Origin: Sclerotiophoma versabilis
Taxonomy: Eukaryota > Ascomycota > Dothideomycetes > Pleosporales > Didymellaceae
Direction of reading: 5' to 3'
Length of the DNA: 64,000 nucleotides
Assembly (NCBI GenBank): GCA_012274445.1
Contig: JAAROD010000080.1
Span: 372,001-436,000 of the forward strand
The position numbers and the translations under genes are program-made. Each line of letters begins with the position of its first letter. Within the stretch, counting starts at the first letter, position 1. Shown in pieces: positions 33,229-44,985 of this stretch. The notes beneath the pieces were generated by a model, which saw only the letters and a program-made list of their open reading frames with translations, did no database searches and was not told where the DNA came from.

Positions 33229-34236
33229 ATGGCCGCCACGACCGCCAGACCAAGTGTCGTCCCCAAGAAGGACCTCGAAAGCTTCCAGGAGCACCTGAAC
33301 AAATCAACGCGCGTTCTAGCCCTTCTAGGTGCTGGACTATCAGCTTCTTCTGGACTGCCTACATTCAGAGGTGCAGGCGGACTATGGAGAACCCACGATG
33401 CCACCTCACTGGCAACACCGGAAGCATTTCAACGTGATCCAGGCCTGGTATGGCAATTTTACAGCTACCGCCGCCATATGGCCCTGGGAGTCAAGCCGAA
33501 CCCTGCTCACTATGCCCTCGCCGAACTGGCTAGGAAGAAAAACTTCCTCGCATTGAGCCAAAATGTTGATGGTAAGTGTTCTGCTGCATATACACTCGAC
33601 CCAGGGGGGCATGTCACTGATAATATAGGTCTCTCACATCGCGCACGACATCCGTCGGATAAGCTCAAGCTCCTACATGGCTCGCTCTTCGACGTCAAAT
33701 GCTCAGATTTCTTCTGCGACTATATCGAAAGAAACAACTACACCGATCCAATTGTGCCCGCATTGGCCATTCCCACGGACGAATCAGACCTCACCACCAA
33801 CTCAGCCCTCGCAGCCCGAGAGCTCGATATCTCTGACGAAAATGTTGCAATTCCCGAAATCGACTACGACCACCTGCCTAAGTGCCCCAAGTGCAAACGC
33901 GGCCTTCTGCGGCCTGGCGTTGTCTGGTTCAACGAGAGATTGCCAAGCGACGTGTTGGAGGACGTTGATAACTGGATCGATGAGGATGACATTGACCTCA
34001 TCATGGTCATTGGCACAAGCGCGAAGGTATACCCTGCCGCTGGTTACGTCGACATAGCGCGTCGCAAAGGCGCGCGAGTCGCCGTCATCAACATGGATAA
34101 GAGTGACGCGCCAGCGGGCGGCATGTATTCTCGGGACTGGTTCTTTGAGGGTGACGCTGCAAAGATTGTGCCCCATCTCTTGGAGAGCGTGATCGGCCAG
34201 ATCAGTGTAGAACGGCTGCCAGACGCTGCTCAGTAG
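33229..34236 (+). CDS. Sirtuin NAD-dependent deacylase, SIRT5-like (class III)
   Basis: Two exons, 33229-33571 and 33629-34236, encode 316 aa. The intron 33572-33628 is 57 nt, in frame and without a stop. Motifs in order: GAGLSASSGLPTFRG (NAD site), SQNVDG, LLHGSLFDVKC (catalytic His), a Cys pair in VKCSDFFCDY and a second in CPKCKRG (zinc), WFNERLP, VIGTSAKVYPAAGY and AVINMDK. The YSYRR stretch preserves the Tyr-x-x-Arg that lets SIRT5 bind succinyl and malonyl lysine, so desuccinylase/demalonylase activity is a specific inference. A first exon start MAATTARPSVVPKK may be a weak mitochondrial signal, but this is not certain. It is paired head-to-head with ICP55. Confidence 0.93.
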   Translation: MAATTARPSVVPKKDLESFQEHLNKSTRVLALLGAGLSASSGLPTFRGAGGLWRTHDATSLATPEAFQRDPGLVWQFYSYRRHMALGVKPNPAHYALAELARKKNFLALSQNVDGKCSAAYTLDPGGHVTDNIGLSHRARHPSDKLKLLHGSLFDVKCSDFFCDYIERNNYTDPIVPALAIPTDESDLTTNSALAARELDISDENVAIPEIDYDHLPKCPKCKRGLLRPGVVWFNERLPSDVLEDVDNWIDEDDIDLIMVIGTSAKVYPAAGYVDIARRKGARVAVINMDKSDAPAGGMYSRDWFFEGDAAKIVPHLLESVIGQISVERLPDAAQ

Positions 34237-37200
34237 TCCCGGCGTGCTGGAATACGTTATTTCTGCGCCAAGTGCTATGTGTTCTTGGCTCAGGAGCGAT
34301 GGCCACTGTCTGATCTGGCCTGATTCTGCATTTGCATAATGTTTGTGTTGGTGGATCACCGTTTGGTACACCACGAAGTACGTGTGTACGTGTGAGCAGA
34401 GTAACAGTCCCAGGCACGAAACGAAACATTGCATTGATACGGCTCATATTTTCCAAGAATCTTTGGTTATTTCTGCAACAGCTGCACTTGAATAGCATCA
34501 GCGCAACAGCTGTCGAATTCACGAGTTTACGAAAACATCCCATTTTACCACAGAAGGATTGTGGTTTTCGGCTGTCACAATTAGACAACGGCTGCAGATA
34601 TTACACGACATACGCGAGTACGAAGATGCTGTAGCCTTTATAACCAAGCACTTCCAGGTAATCTTAGTATTGACACTTCTTGTCAGAAGATATAGCCAAA
34701 TCAGCGCCTGCATAACATCCTCCGGCAGAGGGTTTTTCTCAAACTCCCTGAGGTTCTGCTTTCACTGCTGAAAATTACTCGCACATACCACAACCACATC
34801 TTCCCGAGGTCCAGGTCGTATTTACGCAGGCCAGGAATCAGCTCAGTTTCAGTCTCGTATGCTTTTGTTTTGTCAGTCCAGTTGCTTTTTCGCAATGAGG
34901 CCGGAAGAGGGGGGAGGGGTACATACTGAAGTAGTTGTGTATCGCCAAGTGAATGTTCAGTAGCACTCAGTCTTCGTTTTTTGGCAATCCATTACATTCG
35001 GGCAATATTTTATGCAGGATAAGTGCTCAGTTCTAATTCATCAAACCCTACGGTATCCGCATAGTTCGTTTCAAGCTCGTGCTATGTCTTGAAACACTTT
35101 CTCGTTCCCATCAACATATCCGTACGCAGCACCTCTGGAGACGTATATTCTCTCCGTCAGTTCCCATTTTCCATCACTATCGCCATCTTACTTCATAACG
35201 TGGCTTAGGGTGCGAGCGTACCCCAAACGAGGTCAGCCATGTAGGATCAGGCCACCAGACTTCCGAATTGCGTTTTCAGTCCAGCCTTAATGTTGAATCT
35301 TCGATTAAAAGCGGGCTGTGTCTTTTTCGTCATGAATCTGTGCTTGAAAATTTGTGAACAGCACTTTGGTGCGGACCACCCCTGTCTTAGTACTATATTG
35401 GATTACAAGACATTCGGTAGGTGGAAAAGCACTTTAAGTGGTCAGAGATACCCGTTTAGAATTGATAGGGGTGCAGTAGTTTATATACCTATCTCCTAAC
35501 ATATCTCAGACTCTGATCTGTACAATCATAGACTCTAAATATATCTGAATAGCCTCTTATAGTTGTTTAATTATTAGTAACATTATAGGTGCTGTTATAT
35601 CTATTTATATGTCTGTTTTATATAATGCCCTATACTACCTCCTACTCCTTCACTAACACTTAGCTGCTGAGAATGGGGGCCTCGCTAGCGTCCTAGATCT
35701 TGGCTTGAACTTATCAAGCTCTAGGGCTTGAGTGCCTGGAGTGGAGTCAGATTCTGAGGTTGTTGGTGAATGGGTTCGTGTTGTTGCATGACGGAGGCAG
35801 GATGGTGGTTGAGCTGAGGAAGGGAGCAACCTAAGGTCGTAGGTGGGAGTAAAGACTGGTTGTTCTAAATTATCAGACTTGAGATGACACGCTCCTTTCA
35901 GGATGTATTCGTGGTAAAAGTCGACATAATGAACTATTTATTGAATGGTGGAAATTGATACCCGGTGTTGGAGTTCTGTTACTTTATCGAATATGTAGAA
36001 GATTGGGCGAGGGATTCGATGATATAAACCGTACTGTTGGCCGCACTCATCTCTTCGTTCGCACTAATGACCTCATGTTGTTGCCAAACAACCGTTATCA
36101 ATTCAGCTAACTGCGTAGAGCAAGCTAGAGCGTTGTGGTGCAATACGAATTCGTTCCGACTTAGGTGATTAATCGGCTAGACCATCCAGCGGTCAAAAGT
36201 GATGATTAGCTAGTGCGTGTTTCGACCTACTCTTCTGGGACTCTATCTTACATATGCACTTGGAGAGGTATAAGGACGTGTGCTTGTACAAAATGTATTG
36301 TTTTCGAAGTATATATTGAATACACAGTTAGGTGCGATCGGCAGGCGATGAGCATCGTTTGCATGCATTGCCTAATTTGCCGATGATCGCTTTGATAAAC
36401 AATACGACGTCCGAGTAGAAGGAAACATTGACTTTCTGATTCAAAACGCGTGCCTTTAGGGAGTTGGAGTTCGGTCTCAGTAAGATCAGATGTGTTCACG
36501 ACGCAGATGGTGAGGGGTGCCACCTGTACGGTGATCCTCAGGGCTGTGCAACACCCGATACCGTTGGATGCGCCGGTGGTTAAGATGATTTTTCTTTGGA
36601 ACTGTGTTGCGATTCTGAAATTGTTAGAGTTGTTGCTTCGTAACTTCTGGCCAGGGAAGCCGAAAACTCTGATGTCTTCGAGAAGCTCCAAAATAGCGAA
36701 TTTCGCAAAGGTGGAAGGTCTCTGCAGGCTTTCTGGATGACTGTAGAGACGATTTGCGCTAATCAAACTTACACCGTATCCGCGACTATATGCTGCAGTG
36801 CCAGCATTCGTATTGTATAGAATGCTGAATCGCGATCAACGCAATGAAACAATTTGCTATGCAGTCATATGCATTACTAGGCTGTCAGCACCATGCCGGA
36901 TGCAGGCTTCTGTATAATGAGGTGTCTCGGGAGGATGTTTGAAGAATGACGGAAGCTGCGGTGGTGAGGAGCAGAGCTGATGGTAATTTTAACGCCATCA
37001 CTACTTGCCACAATAGTAACCGTCAACATCTAAACTTTCATAGAAAGAGGTTCAGCTCTCTTTTAGTTTAGCCTAGAAGGCTCGTCTTCTGACACTGGTG
37101 CCGCGGTACTAAATGCGTACTACAATGTGGGGTCTCAGGCAGGGAAAGTTTCTTCGAGGCGAAACCACGGTCAAAGACTGCTACTAGAAGTATCGAAGTG

Positions 37201-40200
37201 CTTTTTATCTGTGGTTCATTTGGAGATTAGGGAAATGGAGCCGATAGAAAAGCTGCGGAGGACAATGAAGGAATCACATGGTTGTGTTTTCATATTCGTG
37301 GACTCAAGAGGTGCAAGATCCTGCATTGAGCGACGTCTGAAAGACTCATGTGTTCTAGGCGGAAGACGGAAGCATCCCAGTTCCCACTAATGCTTTGTGG
37401 GAGGGGCGATACGAATACGAAGATGTGAGCAGGGGTGTGTCGATTGCGCAATGACCAAATGATCTACCACAACCCCAGATTCTGGAACGACAAGAAATTT
37501 CTAATGCGGTGGCATGTGTCATGTCAAAAGCTTGTGGTGACTTCCATAGCTGTTATGCGACATTGCTTATGGACTTCGGACCAGGCAGACATTCCGGCGC
37601 TGTAAGGATAGGGTGGTGAAGACGGGACGAAGGACACATGACTCTTGTGGAGGTAAGAAAGATTATTTGGATGATTATTAACCGACATTGCTGTCGCCGA
37701 AGTTGTTCGTTTGCTCAATGAACGAAAGCTGCTGTAGCGGCTTTCAGACACTGCAGCAGTACTATTTGTTTAGCTAAAAGGAAAGAGCCCGCACGCGGTT
37801 ATCGCAAACCGCCTAAGCAGAAATTTGAGGGACACTGGTTACTTAGAGCTGAAATTCTGCACTTGCAGTCCAAACCATCGACAGTGTGGCAGGTTGCGGT
37901 GGATGCCGATATGGGCATAATCGAGCGATGAGGTGAAACCATTGCCAATATGATCTCTCGCATGTTGGCCGGCCTGGTTCGATGATAGCCAAGATATTAC
38001 AGAAATGTTCTGAATGTTCCTATTTTCAGAACCTTCATGCTGTGGGCCGGACCGGTGAGTATGGAAGCGCCTTACATAGGAAGCAAAGGGCCAAGGCAGC
38101 AGAGATACAGAGGTACAAGGCCGCAATGCGAAGTGCAGGCCTACAAATCCAGGCCGTGTTGATGGCCAGGAGGGCGTCTCCCCAGTCTTCCTGCGACATG
38201 TTAAGATTGTTCTCAAGTGGCAATAGATGTCGTGATCATGCGAGTTCGCCTTAAGCAATCCACTGCAGATATCTGCCTGCAAAGCAATAAACATCGATTA
38301 GGCAGGTGGCAATGACCGGGTTCCGAACAGCTGCCTAGATGTTCCTTGGCCTCGAGACTGCTGTCGATCATCAATATCTTGTGACCCTTTTGATGTCTGA
38401 AATCTTACTGTAGCTTTCCGAGGTCATGCAGGCTCTCCGCTATGCGTGGTGTAGCCACGCCACAACCCGAATAGGAAGGAGAGTCTGACTTGATAAAATT
38501 GCGGGGATGCAAGCTAATCCAAGCCCTGCTCCTATGGTCAAGCTCTTCGTAACTATTCGATGAAGCTCTGCCAAGATTTGTGGATGCAATTTAATGTAAG
38601 AGCTGCGAGTGATTATGGTCTTGGCAGTCGGCGCGGTAGACGACTCGGGAAGGTTGTTAAACTCTGCTTGATTGATCATCGCCGGGATATGCCCCTCACG
38701 GGGATACAGAGCCGACAGCGGCAACGGAGACTACCTCCGGGCACTAAGCAACAACTCATCAATGTGTGGCGAGGCGAATCAGCCTTGTTAAGGTGCTATA
38801 TTTCAACCTCACTTTGAGATAGTATTGCGGACATGCAGATAAGTTTAAAGAAATAATTAAGGTATTGTGTGTCGCTACCAAAACCAAGAACGTGCCAAAG
38901 AGTCTCATGCTTGGCAGAGTGGACAAGTTGAGAGTGGCCATGCCACGCGCGGTAAATGACAGGCTAAACAAACATCCCGTGTAATGCATCCTCTGGGAAC
39001 CGATCCATGCGCGGAGGTTTGATCCCCGAAACAAGACCTGGCCAGGCTGTCTTAAGATAACACATCTGAGTCTCTTCAACTGGGATGCAGTCAGATTGTG
39101 CCAACACCACGTATGCTCGTTACTATTCCCGAGGATTTTCACTTTGAACAGCGATTCTATGAGCCTGAAAATTGCAATCAAAGATCTTGATCGGCAGTGA
39201 CAAAAGCCTTTAGGATTACAATCAGGAGCTATTAGGTTCAGCGCACTCACAACTGAGCCAGGACTGTCATCGTCACATGATGGGAAGACAGGGGTCGGTA
39301 TGATGTGTATGCATGATAGGGCTGCAAGTCATAAGTGGTGGAGATGTAAAAGGTATGGTGCATGTGCGATGATTGAAAGCGCTAGAACAGTGTGGCGCTG
39401 CGCACGTCTCCGGTCTTGCCCCGAGAACCTGTGCATCTTGCACTATCACACATACGACTACCTTATTGCCTCTATAACTCCACAACCAACACGTTGTTCT
39501 CTAAACTGTATGGTATGTCGGCGAGACATAAGAGGTAGTGAGCGGAGCTTGTCACCAATGAGGCAAAGTGCTCTTGGGTATTGAATGGTTGGGTCCGCTG
39601 GTGTTGTGATCGATACTGGCACAAGAGAGATCCTCAGCTCATTTTGGTAAGGCTCGAAGATGAAATTCTTCGGCGAAGGCCACCCGCAACTTGCGCAGTC
39701 TGCCCAGTCATGGATCTGTTCTCAAAGGCGTGCCCTAGTCGATTCTGCATATCTGGTCCCGGAATCTGCCTTCTGCAGAAAATCTTTTGAGCAGAGTGGG
39801 ATGGTGAATAACGGGATGACGATTCTTTTACCACTCATACAGTCGGGGAGGCTCGACACTCACTAGCGGCCAATCTCGTTATATCTCGGCCAATGCTGGC
39901 ATCCGCGAATTAGGAGCGCTCTTATTCCGCGCATAGCATTTGCTGGTCACTGCTCTACCTTGCCTCGCCCTTATCTCAGAATACCGCCAAGTATTTTGAT
40001 TGATCTGCAGCAGTTTGACCTGAAATAAGGAGGAGCTTTGCAGATGAAGTCCCTCTGATCCTAAGCTTAAGGGCCTCCGGTAAACTTTGATATCTACTGT
40101 ATGAAGATCACAATACTAAGTTGACAGAATTCAACGGTCTATGCTCAGCGCTTCTACAAGCAGTCCTCCAGATGGAACCGCCGAGGTTCTCTATCAGGAT

Positions 40201-41318
40201 TTACAGGCATTCCTATGATTTATCGCCGGAAAAGGAAAATATGACGTCAATTTCGCGCTCTGTGGCCAGAACACTGGACAGTGCATGCGTTTGAGTGGTC
40301 GTCCAAGACCCCGTACCAGAGCTCCGTCGAGTATTGATTGGTTCAATACTCAAGACATGTGCGCTGTCAACTGAAAAGCAGCGACAAGGCATTATGTCTC
40401 GACTCTCGATAAACTGGATAGCCTGGTCACTAGCCAAAAGGTACGGAAATCTGACAGGCCCAAGTATGGTTCGGCATACTCTCACTCCACGTGAATTGTC
40501 ACTTCGCCCGAACGCCACATCTTTGAATGTCTCGACCGTATGGAGAGCCTTTGTTTACGTAGGGCACGCTTTGTGCATTGTCAACAAGCCGTTGTCACAC
40601 TCAAGCTTTGATTGGCCCCAGGACAGGTAGGTAGGCATGATACTATGGTAGGAGAATGGAGCCGTATGCTTTTGCTAAATTGAACTCCGCCATTTCGACT
40701 CTAGGCAATTGTTTGTGAATACGCATCAAAGGAATCCAATAATGATGACGAAAACGCAACCAATAGATGTATCTCTGCTGCAGGTACTTTAAGCCTCAAC
40801 GGGTAACTTTGTTTGCAGCAGACACCTTCATCCCATCTTCGGCGTACAGCTCAACTTGTTACATTCCTCCGTTCTTATCGAAGATTGCACAAGGGCTGCC
40901 TCACCTTTTAGATCTTATTATTCGACATCCAATCATATAACTGAACGATTTTCAAGGCTTAACGCCTACTCCCGTCTTACCCACATCCTTAAACCAGTAA
41001 GTGGCTTTAATATAACCTGCGTCTTGCCAAGAGTCCGCCCCCTAGCCATATCAGGTCTTTTACCCTCCTTCCTACTCCACCCTCCCCATGACCGCCATAG
41101 TGGACACTTGTCTCGGCTAACATGTCGTCTCAGTAGCAAGTAGTGCCGGACTTGCCTGTATCACCTCCCAATCTCGGCATCGAGCAGTACAGCCACCATA
41201 CTGAGCCGCTTTTCTGTAAGAGGCATCTGCTTAACCTCGTACTGTTCTTGAGGCTAATCTCAGATGGCAGGTGAATCTACTCTCTCCCAATTGATTCACA
41301 CCAAGAGCTGTCAACAGG
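34237..41318. other. Gene desert with SDR relic and AT-rich patches
   Basis: There are 7 kb with no supportable intact gene. AT-rich patches occur near 35500-35640. The only recognisable protein trace is a short-chain dehydrogenase relic at about 36350-36640. Open frames on the minus strand near 38035-38223 and 38440-38724 look membrane-protein-like (LRIAALYLCISAALALCFL; LTIGAGLGLACIPAILSSQ), but neither has a recognisable domain or joins to another exon. Confidence 0.6.
36350..36600 (-). pseudogene. Short-chain dehydrogenase/reductase relic
   Basis: On the minus strand, KIILTTGASNGIG (36452-36598 frame) is the SDR cofactor-binding GxxxGxG with its preceding strand, followed by LTICVVNTSDLTETELQ. 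Downstream in another frame SYCLSKRSSAN (about 36377-36407) matches the SDR catalytic YxxxK with the typical S-K-A-N context, then a stop. The intervening half of the domain is missing. This is a decayed gene, not an intact enzyme. Confidence 0.7.
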
Positions 41319-41326
41319 TATATAAG
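41319..41326 (+). promoter_or_regulatory. TATA box of subtilase 1
   Basis: The gtatataa lies about 95-102 bp upstream of the ATG at 41421. Confidence 0.5.
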
Positions 41327-41420
41327 GAACAGAAGACGCACGGCAAGAAGAGCAGGCAGTGCTACAGTTTCTCACGCACCAACATCAGCTTCTTCTAGTT
41401 CTTACTTTACAACCGCCATT

Positions 41421-42669
41421 ATGCAGCTCAGCATCCTCCTCTCGCTTCTGCCAGCTTTGGCTCTGGCTGCTCCAGCTCCTGTCCTTCAGCCTCGCGCTGG
41501 TACTCCAATCCCCGGAAGATACATCGTCAGGCTGCAGAACCAAAACCTCCAGGTCATCCTCGAGGGTGCTCTGAAGCTTCTCAAGAAGGACCCTGCCCAC
41601 GTTTACCAGTTCGGAAACTTCGGTGGTTTCGCCGCTGAGATCAGTGACGATGTCGTCAAGCTCCTCCAGAAACTCCCAGGTGTCGAGTACATCGAGCAAG
41701 ATGCTATTGTCACGGCGAACCTTGGCGAGATTGAAGACATTGAGAAGAAGGCATACACCACCCAGTCCTCTGCCACCTGGGGCCTTGGCCGGATCTCTCA
41801 CCAGAGCCCTGGTACCACTTCGTATACCTACGACACCACTGCTGGAGCCAACACCTGTGTGTACATCGTTGACACCGGCATCTACACAGCTCACCCCGAG
41901 TTCGAGGGGCGTGCTAGCTTCGTCGCCAACTTTGCTGGTGATGGCTCCAACACTGATGGCAACGGCCACGGCACTCACTGCGCTGGTACCGTTGGATCCA
42001 AGACTTACGGTGTAGCCAAGAAGGCCAAGCTCTTCGCCGTCAAGGTCCTTGACGCCTCTGGTTCTGTATGTCTCACTACAAATTCTCATCATGTCAGTGG
42101 CTTGTATGCTAATGTCTAAATAGGGTTCCAACTCTGGTGTTATTGCCGGTATCAACTTTGTCGCCAACGACTCCAAGACCCGTTCTGGCTGCTCTGCCGG
42201 TGTTGTCGGCAGCATGTCTCTTGGTGGAACCAAATCTACTGCTGTCAACTCCGCTGTTGCAAACGCTGTCTCTGCTGGTGTATTTATGGCCGTTGCTGCC
42301 GGAAACGAGTACCAAAACGCTGCCAACGTCTCGCCTGCATCTGAGGCCACTGCCTTCACTGTTGCTGCCTCTGATAGCAAGGACGTTTTTGCTTCTTTCT
42401 CTAACTACGGCGCCCCTGTCGACATCATCGCCCCCGGTGTCTCCATTCTTTCCACCTGGAACAACGGTGGCACCAACACTATCTCCGGTACCTCTATGGC
42501 AACCCCTCACGTTGCTGGTCTCGCTGCATACATCCTTGGCTTCGAGGGCAAGAGGACTCCAGCTGCTCTTGCAAGTCGCCTCCAGGCTCTTTCCCTTAAG
42601 GGTAAGATCACTAGCGTTCCTTCCGGCACGAACAACTACCTTGCCTTCAACGGCAACCCGAGTGGTTAA
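41421..42669 (+). CDS. Secreted subtilisin-like serine protease (S8, proteinase K type)
   Basis: Two exons, 41421-42065 and 42124-42669, encode 396 aa. Intron 42066-42123 joins DASGS to GSNSGVIAGINF. Layout is signal peptide (MQLSILLSLLPALALAAPAP), an I9-type propeptide (GRYIVRLQNQNLQVIL...VEYIEQDAIV) and the mature protease. Triad: Asp at about 151 in VDTGIYTAHPEF, His at about 183 in NGHGTHCAGTVG, Ser at about 339 in SGTSMATPHVAGLAAYI. The oxyanion Asn is in AVAAGNEYQNAAN. Such enzymes are secreted alkaline proteases used for nutrition or host tissue. It is paired with a second subtilase 2.3 kb downstream in the same orientation. Confidence 0.96.
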
Positions 42670-44890
42670 GCGATTGTCGAGCGGAATATTCTGGGCAAAC
42701 ATTGAGTGTTTTCAAAGTGAGCGTTGAGCGTTCCATTTGTTGTTGCACATGGAAAGACATGAAGATGCAGAGCCACCTTTTCCTTAAGAAGCGTTGCGAA
42801 TGGATTATTGTGTTTGAGCATTAGAAGCTGAATCTACTCCTTATTACTGACTATTATGAGCAAGCAATGGAATTTTGATGGTTGAATGTCGTCTTTTCGA
42901 GAACTCATGTGCCCACTTGTACGCTTCATACAACAACTGACTTCGGACATGAGATGACATATGATCTGGCATTGCAATACGTCTGGGGTGTGGTGTGCGA
43001 TACATTACTTGCCGTTACATCCGAAACCGAACCCAGATAATGGCGTATGCAGTACTCCCTTGTGACATGTCACATCGCTCAACATCTCTTTCCCTATGGA
43101 AACGAGCAATGATAGTTTTCGTAAAAAGTAGGCTCTCAACAATGGGCTTTGCTAATTAAGGGTTATTCAAGAATGTAGTCAAAGGACTGGGGAATCAGCG
43201 CTGGAATGTGGAGAGACATGTGGCCGTGCATGCTACTGTCATTAAGTAGCGGCGGCTCGGTCCCTTGCAGGCGGATTAGTATGGTCACACTGCATTGGGG
43301 CTGCCCTGCGTTCCAACGGTGGCAATATTTTCGTCATGACGCTCTTTTTCGTCTGAGGTTGAGAGCGACCGTGGGAATTATTGCTTTTGACGATCTTGAC
43401 GATCAAAAGTTGAGTCGTACAAAGCCTGGTGTGATCTAATGAGGCACTGAGGGCTTGAGAAGGTCGTCATTGAGAAGTGTGGGGCAATGCCATCTTTGTT
43501 TGATTGACGGTCCGCTTGATGTGACCATCATCATGATCAGGTGTAGCGAGTAGCGTCATAGACTTCAAGTTGATTCATTACTTTTCTTGGCAAATGTTTC
43601 AATTCTCAAACCTGGAGAAGGAGAGACGGGAGGACGTGGGAAGTTAAAACGTGACTTACCGCGTCTCAGGCGCGGCTTCCCCATTTGCCACCCATATCAT
43701 CGCCACGGACAACACCAACCCCGAATTGGACTTCTGCCACTGGTGACTACTAAAACTTTAAGGTTCCCTCGAAGAAGATGAGTCGCGATTTCGGCACTCA
43801 CGACAAGGGCTTACGACGACAGGATCTCCACGTGAACGCGAGTGCAAATTCGTTGATGCTGTGCGATCACCATAGCTACAGATGACCTTTGCACGTGTGG
43901 TAGACTCTCCTGGACCGCAGATTTGAGTATTAGGCATACTACTTTCTAGATCAACCACACCACTGGGTCTTCGCCACGTCTGGAGAGTCGCCGTTATTCT
44001 TATCGTCCTGCCGAGGACTTAGGTCGCCATAATAGGTTCAGAAACTTTGGTTACCAGTACCCCTGAAGCTTTTGTCACTCCTGGCCGAGACAAATTCGTC
44101 CAACCCATGCTGTCACACGAACCCAGTGATATGGTCCTCGCGAGCGAACCATACTATAGCGCGCGCAAGCTCATGCAAGCCTGAAGGCCGACTGGCTCCA
44201 ATCTGACACATAAACAACTCTGTATGCGTAATGTACACTGCCATCATCGATTTGAGAAATTAAAAGACTCAATTTGATGCCGGCAGGTCTCCGCGCAACC
44301 CTCTCCTTCCATGTTATTGACTCTGTAAAGATACCCCTGATTCTTCGCGGAATCTGAACAGGTGCACCTCTATCTCTTTCAACGCAGTCAAGATAAGAGA
44401 TACAGAAGCGTTTCGCTAGCAGTCTGACGTGCGTTGTCAGTCATGGGTTCCACCGACATGAATATGCAACGCCAGCATTGCGCAGGGTGCCAGCCTTATC
44501 TTCAGCACACCTTCCTGAAGCTATTTGGCACTGTGTTACGGCTGTTCCAATCAGCAGGGTCCCATTCGCGCTTTTATTGCGGTGTTGTAACGTTAAGATG
44601 TTGACCAAGTCCAGCAAACAACATCTTGAACGTGTGTGGTGGTATCCATAGTCATGTTTTTGCGCTATCACTGTCAAGGAGTACAGTCAATGCTTGACCA
44701 TTTTGATTCGATTAGCATGCTGGGACCATCTCCTTGTGAGGATTGCCTTGTGACCATGCCGTCGACATGGGCTCTAGTCCTCACTCTAAGATCTCAACAG
44801 TGTGGTCCGTATGGTAACACGACACCACGACGTTACAGTTGCGCAGTGCCTGAAAGAGTCATGGGCATCTGAGGTAGTTCAAGTATGGTG
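42670..44890. other. Intergenic region between the two subtilases
   Basis: There are 2.2 kb with no supported gene. Open frames at 43206-43439 (+) and 44636-44872 (+) have no recognisable domain. I see nothing else. Confidence 0.5.
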
Positions 44891-44898
44891 TATATATA
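44891..44898 (+). promoter_or_regulatory. TATA box of subtilase 2
   Basis: The tatatata is 88 bp upstream of the first base of the ATG at 44986. Confidence 0.5.
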
Positions 44899-44985
44899 CC
44901 ATCAACTACAACTAAAACACAAGCTCTCTGTCACAGTTACAACTCCCAGAAGTACCACACAATCATCAACGGGTATATTTTCAAT

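Noticed and set aside
39010..39060. tRNA-like B-box resemblance (aggtttgatcccc)
   Set aside because: No matching acceptor or anticodon arms could be folded.
41385..42380. 331-codon minus-strand frame opposite subtilase 1
   Set aside because: Antisense to an intact protease; low-complexity and domainless.
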